Part shown: positions 9,561 to 21,456 of the stretch, in pieces
Layout of the letters: each line of letters starts with the position of its first letter
Position numbering within the stretch: the stretch's first letter is position 1
DNA from: Haematococcus lacustris
Taxonomy: Eukaryota > Chlorophyta > Chlorophyceae > Chlamydomonadales > Haematococcaceae
Assembly (NCBI GenBank): GCA_030144725.1
Contig: JASKMD010000002.1
Coordinates: 484,001 to 548,000 of the forward strand
Reading direction: 5' to 3'
Length of the DNA stretch: 64,000 nucleotides
The notes under the pieces: model-generated
Databases searched by the model: none
Told to the model about the DNA's origin: nothing
What the model saw: only the letters and a program-made list of their open reading frames with translations
Position numbers and translations under genes: made by a program

Positions 9561-11483
9561 CAACTGAATGGCAGTTGTCTGGCAGTTGGGGCATGGGCAC
9601 TTTCTATGGGCCACTTCTCACAGCATGGGTCAGGGGCAGGGGGGTATGGATATGGGTATCAATTGGGCTCATGGTTCTAATTCTTTCCCATCCTTGATGC
9701 CTTCCCCATCCAGGGAAACTTGCTGTCATCTGTTGCCCCATGCAACCTTGCGCATTTCAAAACCTGCATGGCCATCACTGAAGTGTCTGAAAACCTGCAT
9801 GGCCATCACTGAAGTGTCTACTTGGTGATGCCTGGGCTGTGCTGACCCAATGATTTTGTGTGCTTTGTTCGTTTCTGTGTCCTAATTCTTGTACTGGGTT
9901 TGCAACTATGTTTGCAGTTTGTTTCTAGTGCCACACACGACTGCACTCACCCCCCTTGCATGGTTTCATGCTTTGTGTGTGCATGATGCATAAGGGTAGC
10001 AGTATTGGTCTTGCTCTACACGTTGCTTGCATGGGGTTAGGGCAGGTCACGCATCACACCTTGCATGCTGCATGGCCTGAGTAACATGCTCTGAAGAGGA
10101 GCATGGACCCAGTGACTTTGCATGCACCCTTGTTCAAGTTTGGCCAGTCTAGGTAGAATATGCCATGCAATGCATGACATGTAGGCAGGGTTTGGACGTT
10201 GAGGGGTTTCTGTAGTATGTCCCCGTTCCTTGTGTTGATGTCTGCTAGTAGTGAATTTACACAAGCCGCTGCTTGTGAACCGTACTATGTGGCCATGGTT
10301 GTATCATAACAAGGAGCTGTCGGAGCCTTTACTCCCTCAGCGTGTGTAACCATACTCTTCGGCTGTCTGACGTGCTCTCAGGCGTGGCGCGGTGCAGTGA
10401 AAAGGCAGTGTAAACCACATGGAGCACTGACTGTCACGCATCATCCTATAGGTAGGGCATGCTGCATCACTCATGCTAGATCGACCCATCCCACCTTGGA
10501 TGCAGAGAATTGTTGGAGTCCCCAGACCCTGGAGGGGGAGGGCGGCGAAGGAGCCTAACGTTTGACATAGTTAGTGGCGTCAGCCATCATCCTCGGCCTA
10601 GACCGACCGCTGCCTTGGCTCTCCCTAATTATGGGTAACCCATGCTCGTTTCATGATGACACCCCCCCCCCCCTCCCAGAACCCCCAAAGGTTTGGTCAG
10701 GCGTTCCCAACATGGGGTTGGTAATCTTCATGCAACTGTAGCCCACCTACTCCATCATCTGATGTAACGTTTGCTGCGTCTGCTGCATTGCGATATTGCG
10801 CGTTTAAAGTAAGACTGGAATTGCCATCGGAGTCATTCGATGCGGGCAGCTACATGTAACCCCGGATGTGTCCCAATCACAGACCGTGGTTAGCTACACT
10901 GGTAAGCTACGTCCTTGGCTATCCGTTAGCGATGCACGACATGTCGGTGGCGCACACCAACGAAGTCCGGCAAACATGGCTGCGCGAGCTTCCTGATGGT
11001 GCAGGCCGCTTGGCGAGGATGTGAGGATTCCCTTAAGTGTATACGGCAGCGCTACATCGCTATGATGGTGGGCGTCAGGCTAGCAAACCCACCCACCCCT
11101 CAACATCTTTGCTGCTTTTTGCCACCGCCGCTGAGCTCCAGCCAAACTCCATACACTCTTGTCCAAGATGACTCTTACATGCATCACCAGAACAAAGAAA
11201 CATAGATATTGGATGAACGCACGATGATTGGGACCACTCCAAAGGCACATCAATTGTTGGCTGCAGGTGTATGATGAGTAGGCACCACCCCCTTCCAGTC
11301 CACCCAACCCTACTCCCGCCCATCCCCGCCCATCCCATCTCTCCAGCCCTCCTCCCACCCACTCCCTCTCCCATCTCTCCCGCTCTCCCATCTCTCCCGC
11401 TCCCTCTCCCATCTCTCCCATCTCTCCCATCTCCCCAGCCCTCCTCCTTCCCACTCCCACTACCTCCCACCCCCTGCAAGCCA
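9561..11483. other. Intergenic, no gene recognised
   Basis: No frame shows protein-like sequence. It contains two tandem copies of a 31-base unit at 9759-9819, a C run at 10662-10673 and pyrimidine-rich (TCTCCCA-like) minisatellite sequence at about 11280-11475. A stretch at 10697-10735 resembles one at 21055-21092. The 3' UTR of the LPMO-like gene should be at the left end. Confidence 0.5.
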
Positions 11484-12704
11484 TGGGCAAGAGGCCGAGC
11501 AAAGCTCTCCGTGCCCATCTGAAGGCGTTAAATAGCTCTCCCTAGGCAGGCCACCGCCACTGCCCTAATGGTATGAAGGCTGCGGTGGGCAGGGCACATG
11601 CTAAGGTGCAGCGGCTGCGGGATGTGGAGCAGTCCCTTATGGGCACCGTGGATGGGTTGCAGGGCGATCTAGACGACCTGCAGGCAGCGCACCAACGCCT
11701 GCAAAATGAGCATGCGGCTTTGCAGCAGGTGGCATCCAGAACAGCAGCTACCAATCACTCCCTACGGGCTGCTCGACGCCGCCTCCAGGGTCAGGTGCAC
11801 ATGTACCGGCACAAATGCCGCCCCCACCACTCCCCACTCACTTTCAAGCAGAGGCAGCAGCTGCTGGTTTTGGAGCAGCACCCCGTCTCAGTGGAGGTGT
11901 TGAGGCGGTGTGCAGAGGCTGGCTACGGAAGGCTGGATAGCCATGGCCGGCCCATGGGCAGCATGCCAGAGCAGCTCAGCCCAACCGGCCTCGCACCCTC
12001 ACCAACAGACACCTTCATTCCAACTCAAGAGGGCCCTGTGGGGAGGCATGGGAGCATGGGGCGCCAAGCCCCAAGTGCCGTGTGACACCCGCTGGGCCAG
12101 CTACATCAGCTCAACGGTGTCCATGCTGCGCATCTGGGCGCATGCGAGAGATGCCGTGTCACAGCTGCTTGAGCGGCAGAAGGATCGGTCTCCACCATGG
12201 GCTGTCACCCTTAGCCAGCTGCTACAGAGCCACGTGTGCACCCACATCCGTGGGAAGCTTGCCGCAGCTGCGCCCCCTCAGCAGCAGCTGACACCTGCAG
12301 GCACCACCCCTGAGCTGGCTGTGCCTGCTGGTGCACCCCCTCAGCAGCAGCAACAGCTGGCAGCGGCAAGCACGTCACGTAAGCGTGAGGCACCTGCAGC
12401 TAACAAGTCGAGGGCAGCAAAGCAAGGTGAGACAACACCACATACTGCACCTAGCACCTTGCTTAAGCGTAGTAGAGCAGCCGGTAATGCACTAGCGCCA
12501 GCAGCAGCTCCAAAAACTAATAATGATATCCAGCTGTCACGACTGCCGTCGTCGCGTCCACATGCCAAAAGCAAAACATGTTCCGACTGCTGCTGCGTGT
12601 TGCAGGTGCCACTCACAACAGCGTGGCGAAGCGTGCTAGTGCGGCGCGCCTCGCATGTGGCGAAATCGCATGAATTCAAATGCTTATCTTTGGGCAGGCA
12701 CTGA
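11484..12704 (+). pseudogene. Broken transposon-like gene, possibly hAT-related
   Basis: ATG at 11484 opens MGKRPSKALRAHLKALN and then hits a stop at 11544. A second frame (11573-12085) encodes a Leu/Gln-rich coiled coil (residues about 10-60), followed by a basic, His/Arg-rich segment. A third frame (about 12077-12704) carries CDTRWASYISSTVSMLRIW, which resembles the DTRW-type segment of hAT transposases, then Ala/Gln/Pro-rich sequence and a Lys/Arg-rich tail with SRKRE. The coding sense passes between frames with no evident splice sites. I read it as a decayed mobile-element gene; the hAT assignment rests on one short motif. It could instead be a lineage-specific gene with unrecognised introns. 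Confidence 0.45.
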
Positions 12705-13146
12705 GCACCGCTGAGAGCGAGATAGTTTTTGCTGCGTCTGCCATCTCGTACCTATGACTCTCCTCTGTTTAAAGCACAGTTTACATATATTTTTGACTGA
12801 GTGGCTGCGGAGATACGGGCTTCGTATCACAGGGGGGTGGTTTTCAGGTAGTTGGGAACGCCTGAGGTTTGGAACTGCTACTCAGGCATTTTCTTGCAGC
12901 TTAGCTATACATTCTTATTGCTCAGGCTGTACGAAGGCGTTTTAAAAACCAAGCTGCGCAAAGCGTATGTAACAAAAGATCCTACGGTGCACGAGCTGAC
13001 CAAGACATGCTGTAGGAAACATAGTTTTCCACTGAGCAGCTTGGTGCCACATGTTGCCGCAGGTGCGCGAAGAGGTGCGCGGGTCGATACGCCCAGCAAC
13101 CCAGTCTCTAAGGAACGAATGACGGCAGGCGGAGGAATAGCAAGTC
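12705..13146. other. Intergenic, no gene seen
   Basis: Sequence between the broken transposon-like gene and the 3' end of the minus-strand lumen-protein gene. It should hold the latter's 3' UTR. No repeat or RNA gene was recognised. Confidence 0.5.
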
Positions 13147-16100
13147 TCATTGACCGAAAAACTTGCCGAACGCCCCGCTGCTGTCCTTCTCCCCGAACTC
13201 TGCTTGGATCTTGGCGCACTTGAACCTGCCCGCAGGCTCCCTCAGGCACGTGTCGATGGCAGACACCTGCAGCATGCAAGCCAGCAGCAACCCCATCGTG
13301 ATGTTGCTGCCCTGCCCTGGCCTACCATGTCTGCGCACACTCAAGGGAATAAGACCTGACTTGGGCAATGGCAATTCTTGGGGCACTGTCCCTGGCCATG
13401 CCAATGGTCGACATTTCACCTCACACCTGTTGTTGCCTACTGTAGCGCGTGTGAATGCTAGCACTTTTGGCTCCATCTCAACCTCCAATCCTGACACCCA
13501 TACGAACCCCTGCATCCCACCTGTACCATCACCCCTGAACCTGCCCCACCCTCTGCCCCACCCCCGTGCACGCACTGCGTTCTGGATGCTTTCCGACTCG
13601 CCCTTCTCCTGCCAGTAGAACTTGTTGCCATACTGGCCAGCCAGGCGGCCCCAGAAGCTCTGCAGGGGACAGGCAGCTAGCATCAGAGCGGTCAAGCAAC
13701 CCAGTGGCTGGCAACTCCCTCATGAACCCCTGCATACCCTTCACGACCCCAACCTTCAACAACACCCAGCCTTTAAACACCATTCAAGCACCAGCCTCAG
13801 GAGAAGCAGCTGTAGGGTGCAGGCAGCTAGCACGAGTATGAAGCAGCAAGGACCAAACCTTTACAACCAACCAGAAGTAGGAAAGACTCATGGAATATTA
13901 ATAACGATTATTATGCTATGAAGAAGAAGAAGAAGACTTCTCCAGGATAACTGGCGTGCATCAAGGTAGGAGCTGCTGCCTACCCTCACAAATCCTGGTG
14001 GCCTCAACCATTAACACCACCCTGTCACCCTCCAAGCGGTAGGTATCAAATGGCAGCAGTAAATCCTAACCCCATGTGCTTCCATGCTCCCATACACCTT
14101 ACACCTCAGGAGCCCTGCTAGCAGTGTCACCCTGTGCATCACACTTCTCACCATTCCCTGTGCCACACTCAGTGGCCTGCCTCATCCCACACAGGTCAAG
14201 GAGCCCACACCTTGGCCCCCAGCACCCGCATCGCACATGCAAACCCACGGTGATGGTGGGACACACCGGCCCCCAACAGCCCTCGCACCTAACATGTTCC
14301 TCAACCCTGACCCTGACCTTGGCCCCGCTCCTGATCCCGCTCCTGGCCTAAACCCTGGCCCCAACTCTGGCACTGACCCTGGCACCACCAGTGCCCCCTT
14401 TCCTCGTGCCCTTACCTACACTGGCCCCAACCCCGGTGGCCCATTGCACCCTGCCCTTCAGTACATTGCTGGCGCCCACCAGAGGACCTCACCCTGGGCA
14501 CCTCCAGGTCCACTGCCTGGCCCACATTGAAGTTCAGGATGTCTCCAAATGTCGGGTCAGCCACAAACACGATGGTGGAGTCATCCACCCCCCAATAGTC
14601 ACGAATGGCTAGGCCTGTGGCAGGGCAGGGCATGGGCTGTGCTTGAGTTGCCACTGTGCAGGGTGCCCTTTCACCCCTGCTTGCTTTGATACCCGTGCCA
14701 TGCCAGACCAGGTGAAGAGGTCAGGGCAGGGCCTGCAGGGGCTGGGCACGCTATACCTTACTGGGTGTGGGGCTGAGGATAGGTGGGGCTGCTTTCTAGG
14801 CAGGGCTGCTGGGTCACAGTCAGGGTCAGGGCTGTGGGGTGAGGGTGGAGGCACGCTGCACCTCACGAGGACATGGTTGCGCGTAGAGGAAGGCCAGAGC
14901 TGGATGATGGAGGGTGGAAGAGTGGGCCAGCAGGGATGCTGCCTTTAATGCGGTGGGTGCAAAGTCAGTGGGTGCTGAGTCAGTGGTGGAAAGACAGTGT
15001 CAGGGGGGTTTCGCAAGAGAGAGGGGAGCTCAAGGTGAGCTTGCCATCACGCTACTTAGCCACTGGATGCTTGCGATGATGGAGAGGGACAACTATTTGC
15101 ACCACTTCCTGGGGTGCTTGAGGTTGAGGATGGGTGTGTGTTTGTGGGTAGGTGGGTGAGTGGGTGGGTGGGTGTAATATGGGCAGTTGAACCAGGACGG
15201 CACAGCCCACACTGCTGCTGCCACCACTGCATCTCACCTGGGGTCTCAGGATAGTTCTGGGCTAGCAGCCGCAGCTTGATGCCCGTGTCCCGCTCCAGGC
15301 TAGAGATCTCTGCTGCCATTCGTGCCTCCTGCGTCACACAGTTCACACCAACCTTTTCAAGGGTCACAACACCTCACTTTCTGCAAATGCCATGGTGGAG
15401 AGTGCAGGTAGTCATGGTGGGGAGCCAGCTAGCTGCAACATTGCCATCCTCCATTCCCACCATTGCCCTTGTATGACCACATACCTCGTTTGATCGGGCA
15501 TCGACACCCTCGACGCTGCTGCCTCTGCCTGCACAGCTGGGCCCTACCCTTAGTGCTGCTGCTGCTGGTGCAGGTGCCGCAGGTGCTGCTGATGCTAACC
15601 TGAGGCTAACCTGGCGTTGATGTGCTGCTGACTGGTGGATGTCCAGTGTACCTCTGAGGGGGTGAGGAAGCCGGCCACGTCAATCACAGTGGCGCCTGGC
15701 TCACTGGGCAGCAGGTCTGGCCGGTTCACGCCTTCAGGCCGCGCCAGCGACGCAGCTGAGCAGCAGCACACACAGCAGAGGGTGTGGCTGAGACAGTCTT
15801 TGCTGATCAAGCCATGTGGCAATGGGGTTGGGCACTAGGGCTGGGCACTAGGGCTGGGCATGAGGGGCAGATCGGGATTGCAACACAGCCTGAACATGCA
15901 GCGTGTTGTGAAGAGCAGGTGGCACCCTCTGGAGCTGTGCTGCTGGTCTGAGCTGACTGTGCTGCCTGCCAAGGGAAAGGAGTACGCTGAGCTTAGCTAC
16001 AAGTGGCTGTGAGACTGCCCGCCCAAGGCCCAGCAGCCTTATTACTGTGCACTAGGGAGTGCATATTACTGTGCACTAGGGAGTTCCTTGGAAACTGCCA

Positions 16101-16734
16101 CCAGCTTGTGACGCTGCTTGTCAGTTAAGCCAATGCTGGGCAGTAGCCGTGTCACTGGGAACAAGCAACAATGTGGGTGGAAGGCGGCCATGCAGTGTGC
16201 GTGGGAGCTTTCCTCTCTTCAAACACTTGACTTTCCCTAATGAGGGTCCTGTGTCTCTGCCTGTGCGCTGGTACTCGTTGCCTGCTGGACTTGTGAGCTA
16301 GGTGCTGTTTGAGTCTTGTCTGGCTCACCGCTGGTGTTGCTTGACTGTGACACAACAGCCACACACAACAGTTTGTGTGAATGCCATTCCTCAACATTGT
16401 GTTGAAAGATACAAGGTGACACACGCTGTTGCATAAGACCAGGAAAGACAGGCAAGGCCGGAAATCAAGATAATGTGGTCAGACATGCAGGAAAGTAAGA
16501 AAACAGAATTAAATCAAAGGAGACAGGCCATGTGTGGAGTATGTGGCTCGGCAGCAACTCACAGGGACTGGTAACCAGCAGCGCCACGGTCAAGGCCGCA
16601 GCTGAGGTGGCACGGGCCAGGGTATCCCAAGGGGCACTGGACGCAGGTCTTGTTGCTCTTGCCGTGACCTGACGTGCATTGCCGAAGGGCGTAGTGCACC
16701 TGGAGCTGATAGCATTGGGCACCATCGTCAACAT
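13147..16734 (-). CDS. Thylakoid lumen 15 kDa-type protein (TL15B-like)
   Basis: Six exons on the minus strand with consistent phases: 16734-16563, 15755-15652, 15328-15238, 14614-14493, 13659-13576, 13266-13147 (230 aa). Residues 1-57 are a Ser/Arg/Thr-rich transit peptide followed by a hydrophobic stretch ([10 protein letters not shown]) and an A-x-A-like site (SASLA), the bipartite signal of lumen proteins. The mature part contains [68 protein letters not shown] and CLREPAG, which I recognise as the conserved plant thylakoid-lumen 15.0 kDa protein 2 family. Its function is not established. Intron 1 contains an antisense fragment of a Fanzor-like element. The start is the first ATG in frame ahead of the transit peptide. 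The gene is divergent from the ARL2BP gene across 567 bases. Confidence 0.85.
15870..16036 (+). pseudogene. Fanzor/TnpB-like C-terminal fragment
   Basis: Plus-strand remnant antisense within intron 1 of the lumen-protein gene. It reads DRDCNTA, then after a one-base frameshift LNMQR and [20 protein letters not shown], with a stop inside the final segment. It matches the C-terminal segment of the 40494-40805 copy (DRDCNAALNMQR, SRWRPLKLCYWPD). It is clearly non-functional. Confidence 0.7.
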
Positions 16735-17301
16735 GCGGAGAAACGACGCTGTTGCCTGGTGATGCAACTAGCGGCTTGCGCTTTAGGTGTGCATGCGATG
16801 TGATGCATCCGGCTGTCTTACTTTTTCTTGTGGTTCATATCATATTAAATATTTTTCAATGCTTACCTGGTGCTTGTCAGCCCAAGCAGCAGCACAGAAA
16901 AGATTCAAAAGTCTGGAAGGGGTTTGGAACATGTTAGACTAACCCTAGACCACTAAGTAGTGGTCTAGGGTTAGTCAAACATGTTGTTCCATGTTGAATG
17001 AGTCTTGTCTGGCTGGCAAGCATTGCTACTGATGCTAATACACTACTGATGCATGTCCTAGAAGTCCTCGATGTGCCATGTTATGACAGGATGCTCAACA
17101 TGCCCGCTCCCGGTCATGTTAATTTCCTGCCGAAGAGTTGTTTTTGTAGCCAGCGCCTCGGGTTTGCGAACAAAGCTTGGTGTTAAGGCGCGTAAACTCT
17201 GCATTGAGCAACCGCATCAAGCTACAGGCTTCATACCGCAATCAAATCAATTCGACTTGTCGCCGGGGTAGCTCAAGACTTTGTAATACGCTAAACCCAG
17301 C
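16735..17301. promoter_or_regulatory. Divergent promoter region between lumen-protein and ARL2BP genes
   Basis: 567 bases separate the two divergent start codons. AT-rich sequence at 16836-16858 lies about 100-125 bases upstream of the minus-strand ATG and may include its core promoter. A long perfect palindrome sits in the middle (16938-16975). Promoter function is inferred from position only. Confidence 0.5.
16938..16975. repeat. Perfect 38-base palindrome (18-base arms)
   Basis: Arms ACTAACCCTAGACCACTA and its exact reverse complement flank a 2-base spacer. Flanking sequence extends the symmetry imperfectly (GGAACATGTT on the left, ACATGTTGTTCC on the right). The core AACCCTA is telomere-like. 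It may be a small foldback element or an extruding cruciform in the shared promoter. Confidence 0.9.
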
Positions 17302-18973
17302 ATGACGGCTGCACTGGCACCACTGGAGGTCCCAGCAGGTACGGTCGGGCCGCGTCAGCTCAAAGGAAATGTATTCCCGGCGTTGTGGCATTGACTGCAG
17401 TGTAGTGTGTAGCCACCTCGTTTGCTTGGTACATTGTTATGGAATGACGCGGGTTGTGCAGTTCACTGCCTGTTTACGAATTCTGAGCTGTGTCATCAGA
17501 CTGCAGTAGAGGGAGCCATCAGTGTTGTCTTTTGTGCACTGTAGAACAGCATCATCCTCAGGGCGAGGAGTGCGGAGCGGAAGAGGATCTTTTCATCGGC
17601 GATGGGGAATTCGCAGTACGCCCTCACAAGCTTGCCAGCTAACAGCCAATGCAATCAATGCTGGACAATTCTCAAGCTTTTGCATGGATGGCACTTGCAG
17701 GATGGGGATGAGGAGAGCATTGACATTGTGAATGACGGCAGCGATTTAGACGAGGATACGAAGCGGTTCGACACGATAATTGGGGCTTTAGAAGGTGGGC
17801 AGGTTAGTGTGAGACCTTGTCCTAGTGACACTGTGCCAACATTGAGTATGGTTTGTTTGCAGACATCCTAATGGACCCTGCATTTGAGGACGCCCGTGAG
17901 ACCTTCTGTCGGGCAAATTGTTCACATTTTGAGGTTAGCTCAGTGGCTTCATGTACACAGCTGCATGCTAATGTGGGTGCAGCTGCAGGCACCATTGTTT
18001 CCACCTGGGCACTGTGCACTGCAGGACAACGGCGAGAACAAGCTAATTTACACAGACGTGTTCAGCCGTTACACCGAGCTGCTCGAGTCGTTGATTGCAT
18101 CCCGATTGGAAGCAGCAATACCAGCGTTTGACATGCAGGCAAGCCGAGCCCATGATAAGCACTGAGTGCACATAGCTTCACTAAATGACAGACGCAAGCG
18201 GGCTTGTGTAGGCAGCCCACACCACAGGTGCTCCTTCTCTGCTGCTCAGCCGACATTCTTGTGTTGCGCCCTCACAGACATTCTTCATGATGCTGGATGA
18301 GAAGAAGGATGAGCTGATGAGTGACGTGTTTGACCTGCTACTGTCATTGGGGTGAGACTGTGGAGCCTGGCAGTGCCTAGACAGTGTTTGCATGCACCAC
18401 TCGTCCCCTCATCATCACCACCATCATCATCATGGAGGTGCACTGCCTGGCGAACGACTTTATGATGATGGGAATGAAGATTACAGTGCGGACACTGACC
18501 TGGGCGGCTGCAGAGATTTTGAGGCGTTCCGGGAATTGATGCTGTCGTACAAGCGTGATGCGGCGGGCTCTAGTCAAGGCCTGCAGGTATGGCTGCACCA
18601 CTAAACAACCCAGACATGGCCTGCGGCTTACCTAATGTCCCAGCCCATCCCCTGCTGCTGTCAGGCCACAGCCTCCCATGTTATCACACACATGTGCACC
18701 ATCACGCTTTTTCCCTGTCATTTGCACCTTAGAATGAAAAGCACTGATGCCCACATCGCCCTTCATGTTGCCTGGGTGCAGTCAAATAGATTGTGCACCA
18801 GCCTCCTTTCATGTGAAGGCAGTGCTCATTTATGTGCTGCTGTCGCCCTTGCCCAGGTGCAATGCTGTGCCATGAAAATCCACACAGAGGAGCAGGAGGA
18901 CGGGGAGGAGCGGCCTGACCTGGACCTGGGGCTCACCATCTCTCCTGTGGGCACTAGGCCCAATCGCTTCTGA
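17302..18973 (+). CDS. ARL2BP: ARL2-binding protein (BART domain)
   Basis: Eight exons in consistent phase: 17302-17338, 17545-17615, 17701-17794, 17863-17933, 18025-18138, 18278-18351, 18514-18586, 18857-18973 (216 aa). After a short acidic N-terminus, residues about 65-180 match the BART domain of ARL2BP: FDTIIGALEDILMDP, ENKLIYTDVFSRYTELLE, DMQTFFMMLDEKKDELMSD, VFDLLLSLGDFEAFRELML. Family members bind the GTP form of ARL2/ARL3 and act at centrioles, basal bodies and cilia, which fits a flagellate alga. Intron 5 starts GCAAGC, a GC-AG intron. A piece spanning the intron 2/exon 3 junction is duplicated at 57047-57112. ATG at 17302 is the first in frame. CFAP36 also has a BART domain, but the length favours ARL2BP. 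Confidence 0.88.
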
Positions 18974-21456
18974 CCCTGAATGGATGGGCTTGTGGCAGCT
19001 ACCCTGTAGCCTATTCAGGCCCTCATCCCTCAACCATGCAATCCTGGGCTGGCTGCTGCTTGGCGGCACCAGGGGTTGCTGGGTATGCCAGGGAATGATG
19101 ACCTCGTCTGTGGCAGCCCATAGCTGCTGGCTGCTGGCCCCTGGACCCTGGCTAATGCTCGCCGCCCCTGGCAGCTCTCCTGTCAGCTGGCGCATCCACA
19201 AGTGCCCTGAGCTGCTGACAGCTGTGCCACCACCCATCCTGCCAGCAGGCGAAGCAGCAATGCCAGACCAAGAGCAGCAGCAGCAGTAGCAGCAGCAGCA
19301 ACGCCACCATCCCAGCCGACAGCAGGTTTCCTGTCTCAACTCTGGCCACAAACGTAATGATGGACAGGTCTACACACCCGGCAGCCTCCTACCTGCATCT
19401 AATGCTCTTACCCTAGTAGGTAACCCCTACCCTCAGGCTCTACTAAGAGACACAGCTGGGGTGCAGGCATTTCTCCCAGCTGCAAAGGAAGGTTGGGATG
19501 ACCTGGTTTGGTGGGGTGCCCTGAGGCTGCAGCATTGCCAGGGGAGATATACTTGTCTGAGCTCGGTGCAGTGCAGTGTGATGGCTGCTGGATGAGTGAG
19601 TGTGATGCGTGATGTGTGATGTGTGACAGTTTGGCACCCCATCAACTGACGAACCTCTGGTGGGCATCGCAGCAAGAAGAGTGCAGGCGCAGCATGGCAT
19701 CACAGCCACAGGAATGCTGCTGACAGCTGCCCCTGAGCAGCTGCTAGACGGGCAGGAGGCTGACAGCCCTGATGTTGAGACATGGAGCCAGAACAGCTGC
19801 ACTGGCAACTGGCCTTAGGCAGCGCAGGTCAGAAGGCAGTGGCTTCTAAAGCGAGGGTGGGCTTGCCCAGGCTCTGAGGCTGTGAGGCTTGCGACAGCCT
19901 ATGGAGGGCTTATCACAGGCTCTAAGGCTGCTTGCTGTGAGGCTCGAGTGTGTGACACGCCCTGCTAGGAACTGCAGTTTGTTATTGAGAGGGTGTAGTA
20001 TGACCGTGCGCTGCCTGGCAGCTACCTCCGTGTTGCCAACATCACCCCATCTCACACTGCTCCATCTCACACTGCTCACTGTGAAAATGGCAGGCGCAGT
20101 GCATGGGGGTGACGCCACCATGGCAGCATGCAGAGAGTGTGCCATGCCAACATGGAGACCTACACTTCTCCTGCTGTTGTCCTTGGCTGAGGGTGCAGCT
20201 TGCTGCTGATGGGCCAGCAGGTGCTGTGCACATCAGCCTAAGCAGGGCACTGCAGGGCAGGGCTGGTGGCACAGGGCAACAGCAGCTAGGGCCTGATGTG
20301 TACTGTCTGCTATGCCAACCTGGCTAGTGGCCCCTAGTGGGTCAGGCAGGGTGGGTGCAGGGGTGGGTACAGGGTGCCCTGGCAGTCTGAGGAACACTAG
20401 CGTGCACGTTGGAGATCTTGGGACTGGCTCCTGCACAGGCAACTGGCAGTCAGTAGAAACAGGTACATCGTGCTGATTGACTGGGACAAGTGTGTGGGAC
20501 TGGGTGCATGTGATGCAAGGGCACTGTGGTGGTGTGTGGGCCTGGGTGGGCAGAGGCCATAAGTGCCTCACAGGGGCAGGTTTCACTCAGTTGCAGGGAC
20601 GCTATCATGGTGAAGGCCTGGGCAGGGTCCCTGTCTGTGCCTGGCTAAGACTGGGCTCTCTGGCTGAGGGCATGCATGACACCTGCCTGCACAGTGATGC
20701 CTGCATGCACAGAGATAACTGCCTGGAGACTGCGTCGTGCTTGCACAACAATGGGGCAGGCAGGACGTGCCAGGGTGCATGTGAGCCACTTTGTGCATGC
20801 TAGGTTTTGCAAAGCTGTGGGCAAAGAGGCAGCATGTTGGATCTAGGCCAGGTGGATTGAAGCGTTGCAAAGCAGTAGCCATACGTTCGCATCCCCGTCG
20901 AACAGACGGAGGATGGGCTGCGGTCGCTATGGTCAATACTTGTCCGCAAAGTGCTGCAAAGAAGCAGTTTACCTTGTAGCTAGTAAAGACTATGTAACAT
21001 ATCTGAGCTTGTGCTGCGTGCCTGTTCTGAGGAGCCCCCAGGCAGGTGTCCCAGTCAGGATGTCCCAACAAGGCGTTGGTGATCTTCATGCAAAGACTCT
21101 CTAAATACTGCACCGTTTTCAAAGTTGGGGGCACCTGAGTCCCCGGTGCCCTCGGTGGACACCGCCATGTGCGGCAGCCATGAGGGCTTGTGAATACTGG
21201 AGTTTTCCATTCAAGCGCGCCTGCATCCTTCTATCCTGCATACCAATTCAGATGCGCGCCTTAGCTGCTCTGCCGGCCTGCAGGAAAGCACCGGCTTGTT
21301 CATCAGCACAACCTGTTGGCTTGTACGTGGCCATATGAATTCTGATTGACCTCCTCAGGCATATACTCAAGCGATAGCCGTGTCTTAGGGTCGGGCACCT
21401 GTTTTGGGTCATAATCCCACACTCTAACCTAAACACTGTATCTCAGCAAACCCAGA
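18974..21456. other. Intergenic between convergent genes, no gene recognised
   Basis: About 2.5 kb between the 3' ends of ARL2BP (+) and the CBM45-like gene (-). No frame shows recognisable protein and there is no conserved splice pattern. Short CAG-rich runs occur at about 19260-19300. A segment at 21055-21092 resembles 10697-10735. Confidence 0.5.
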
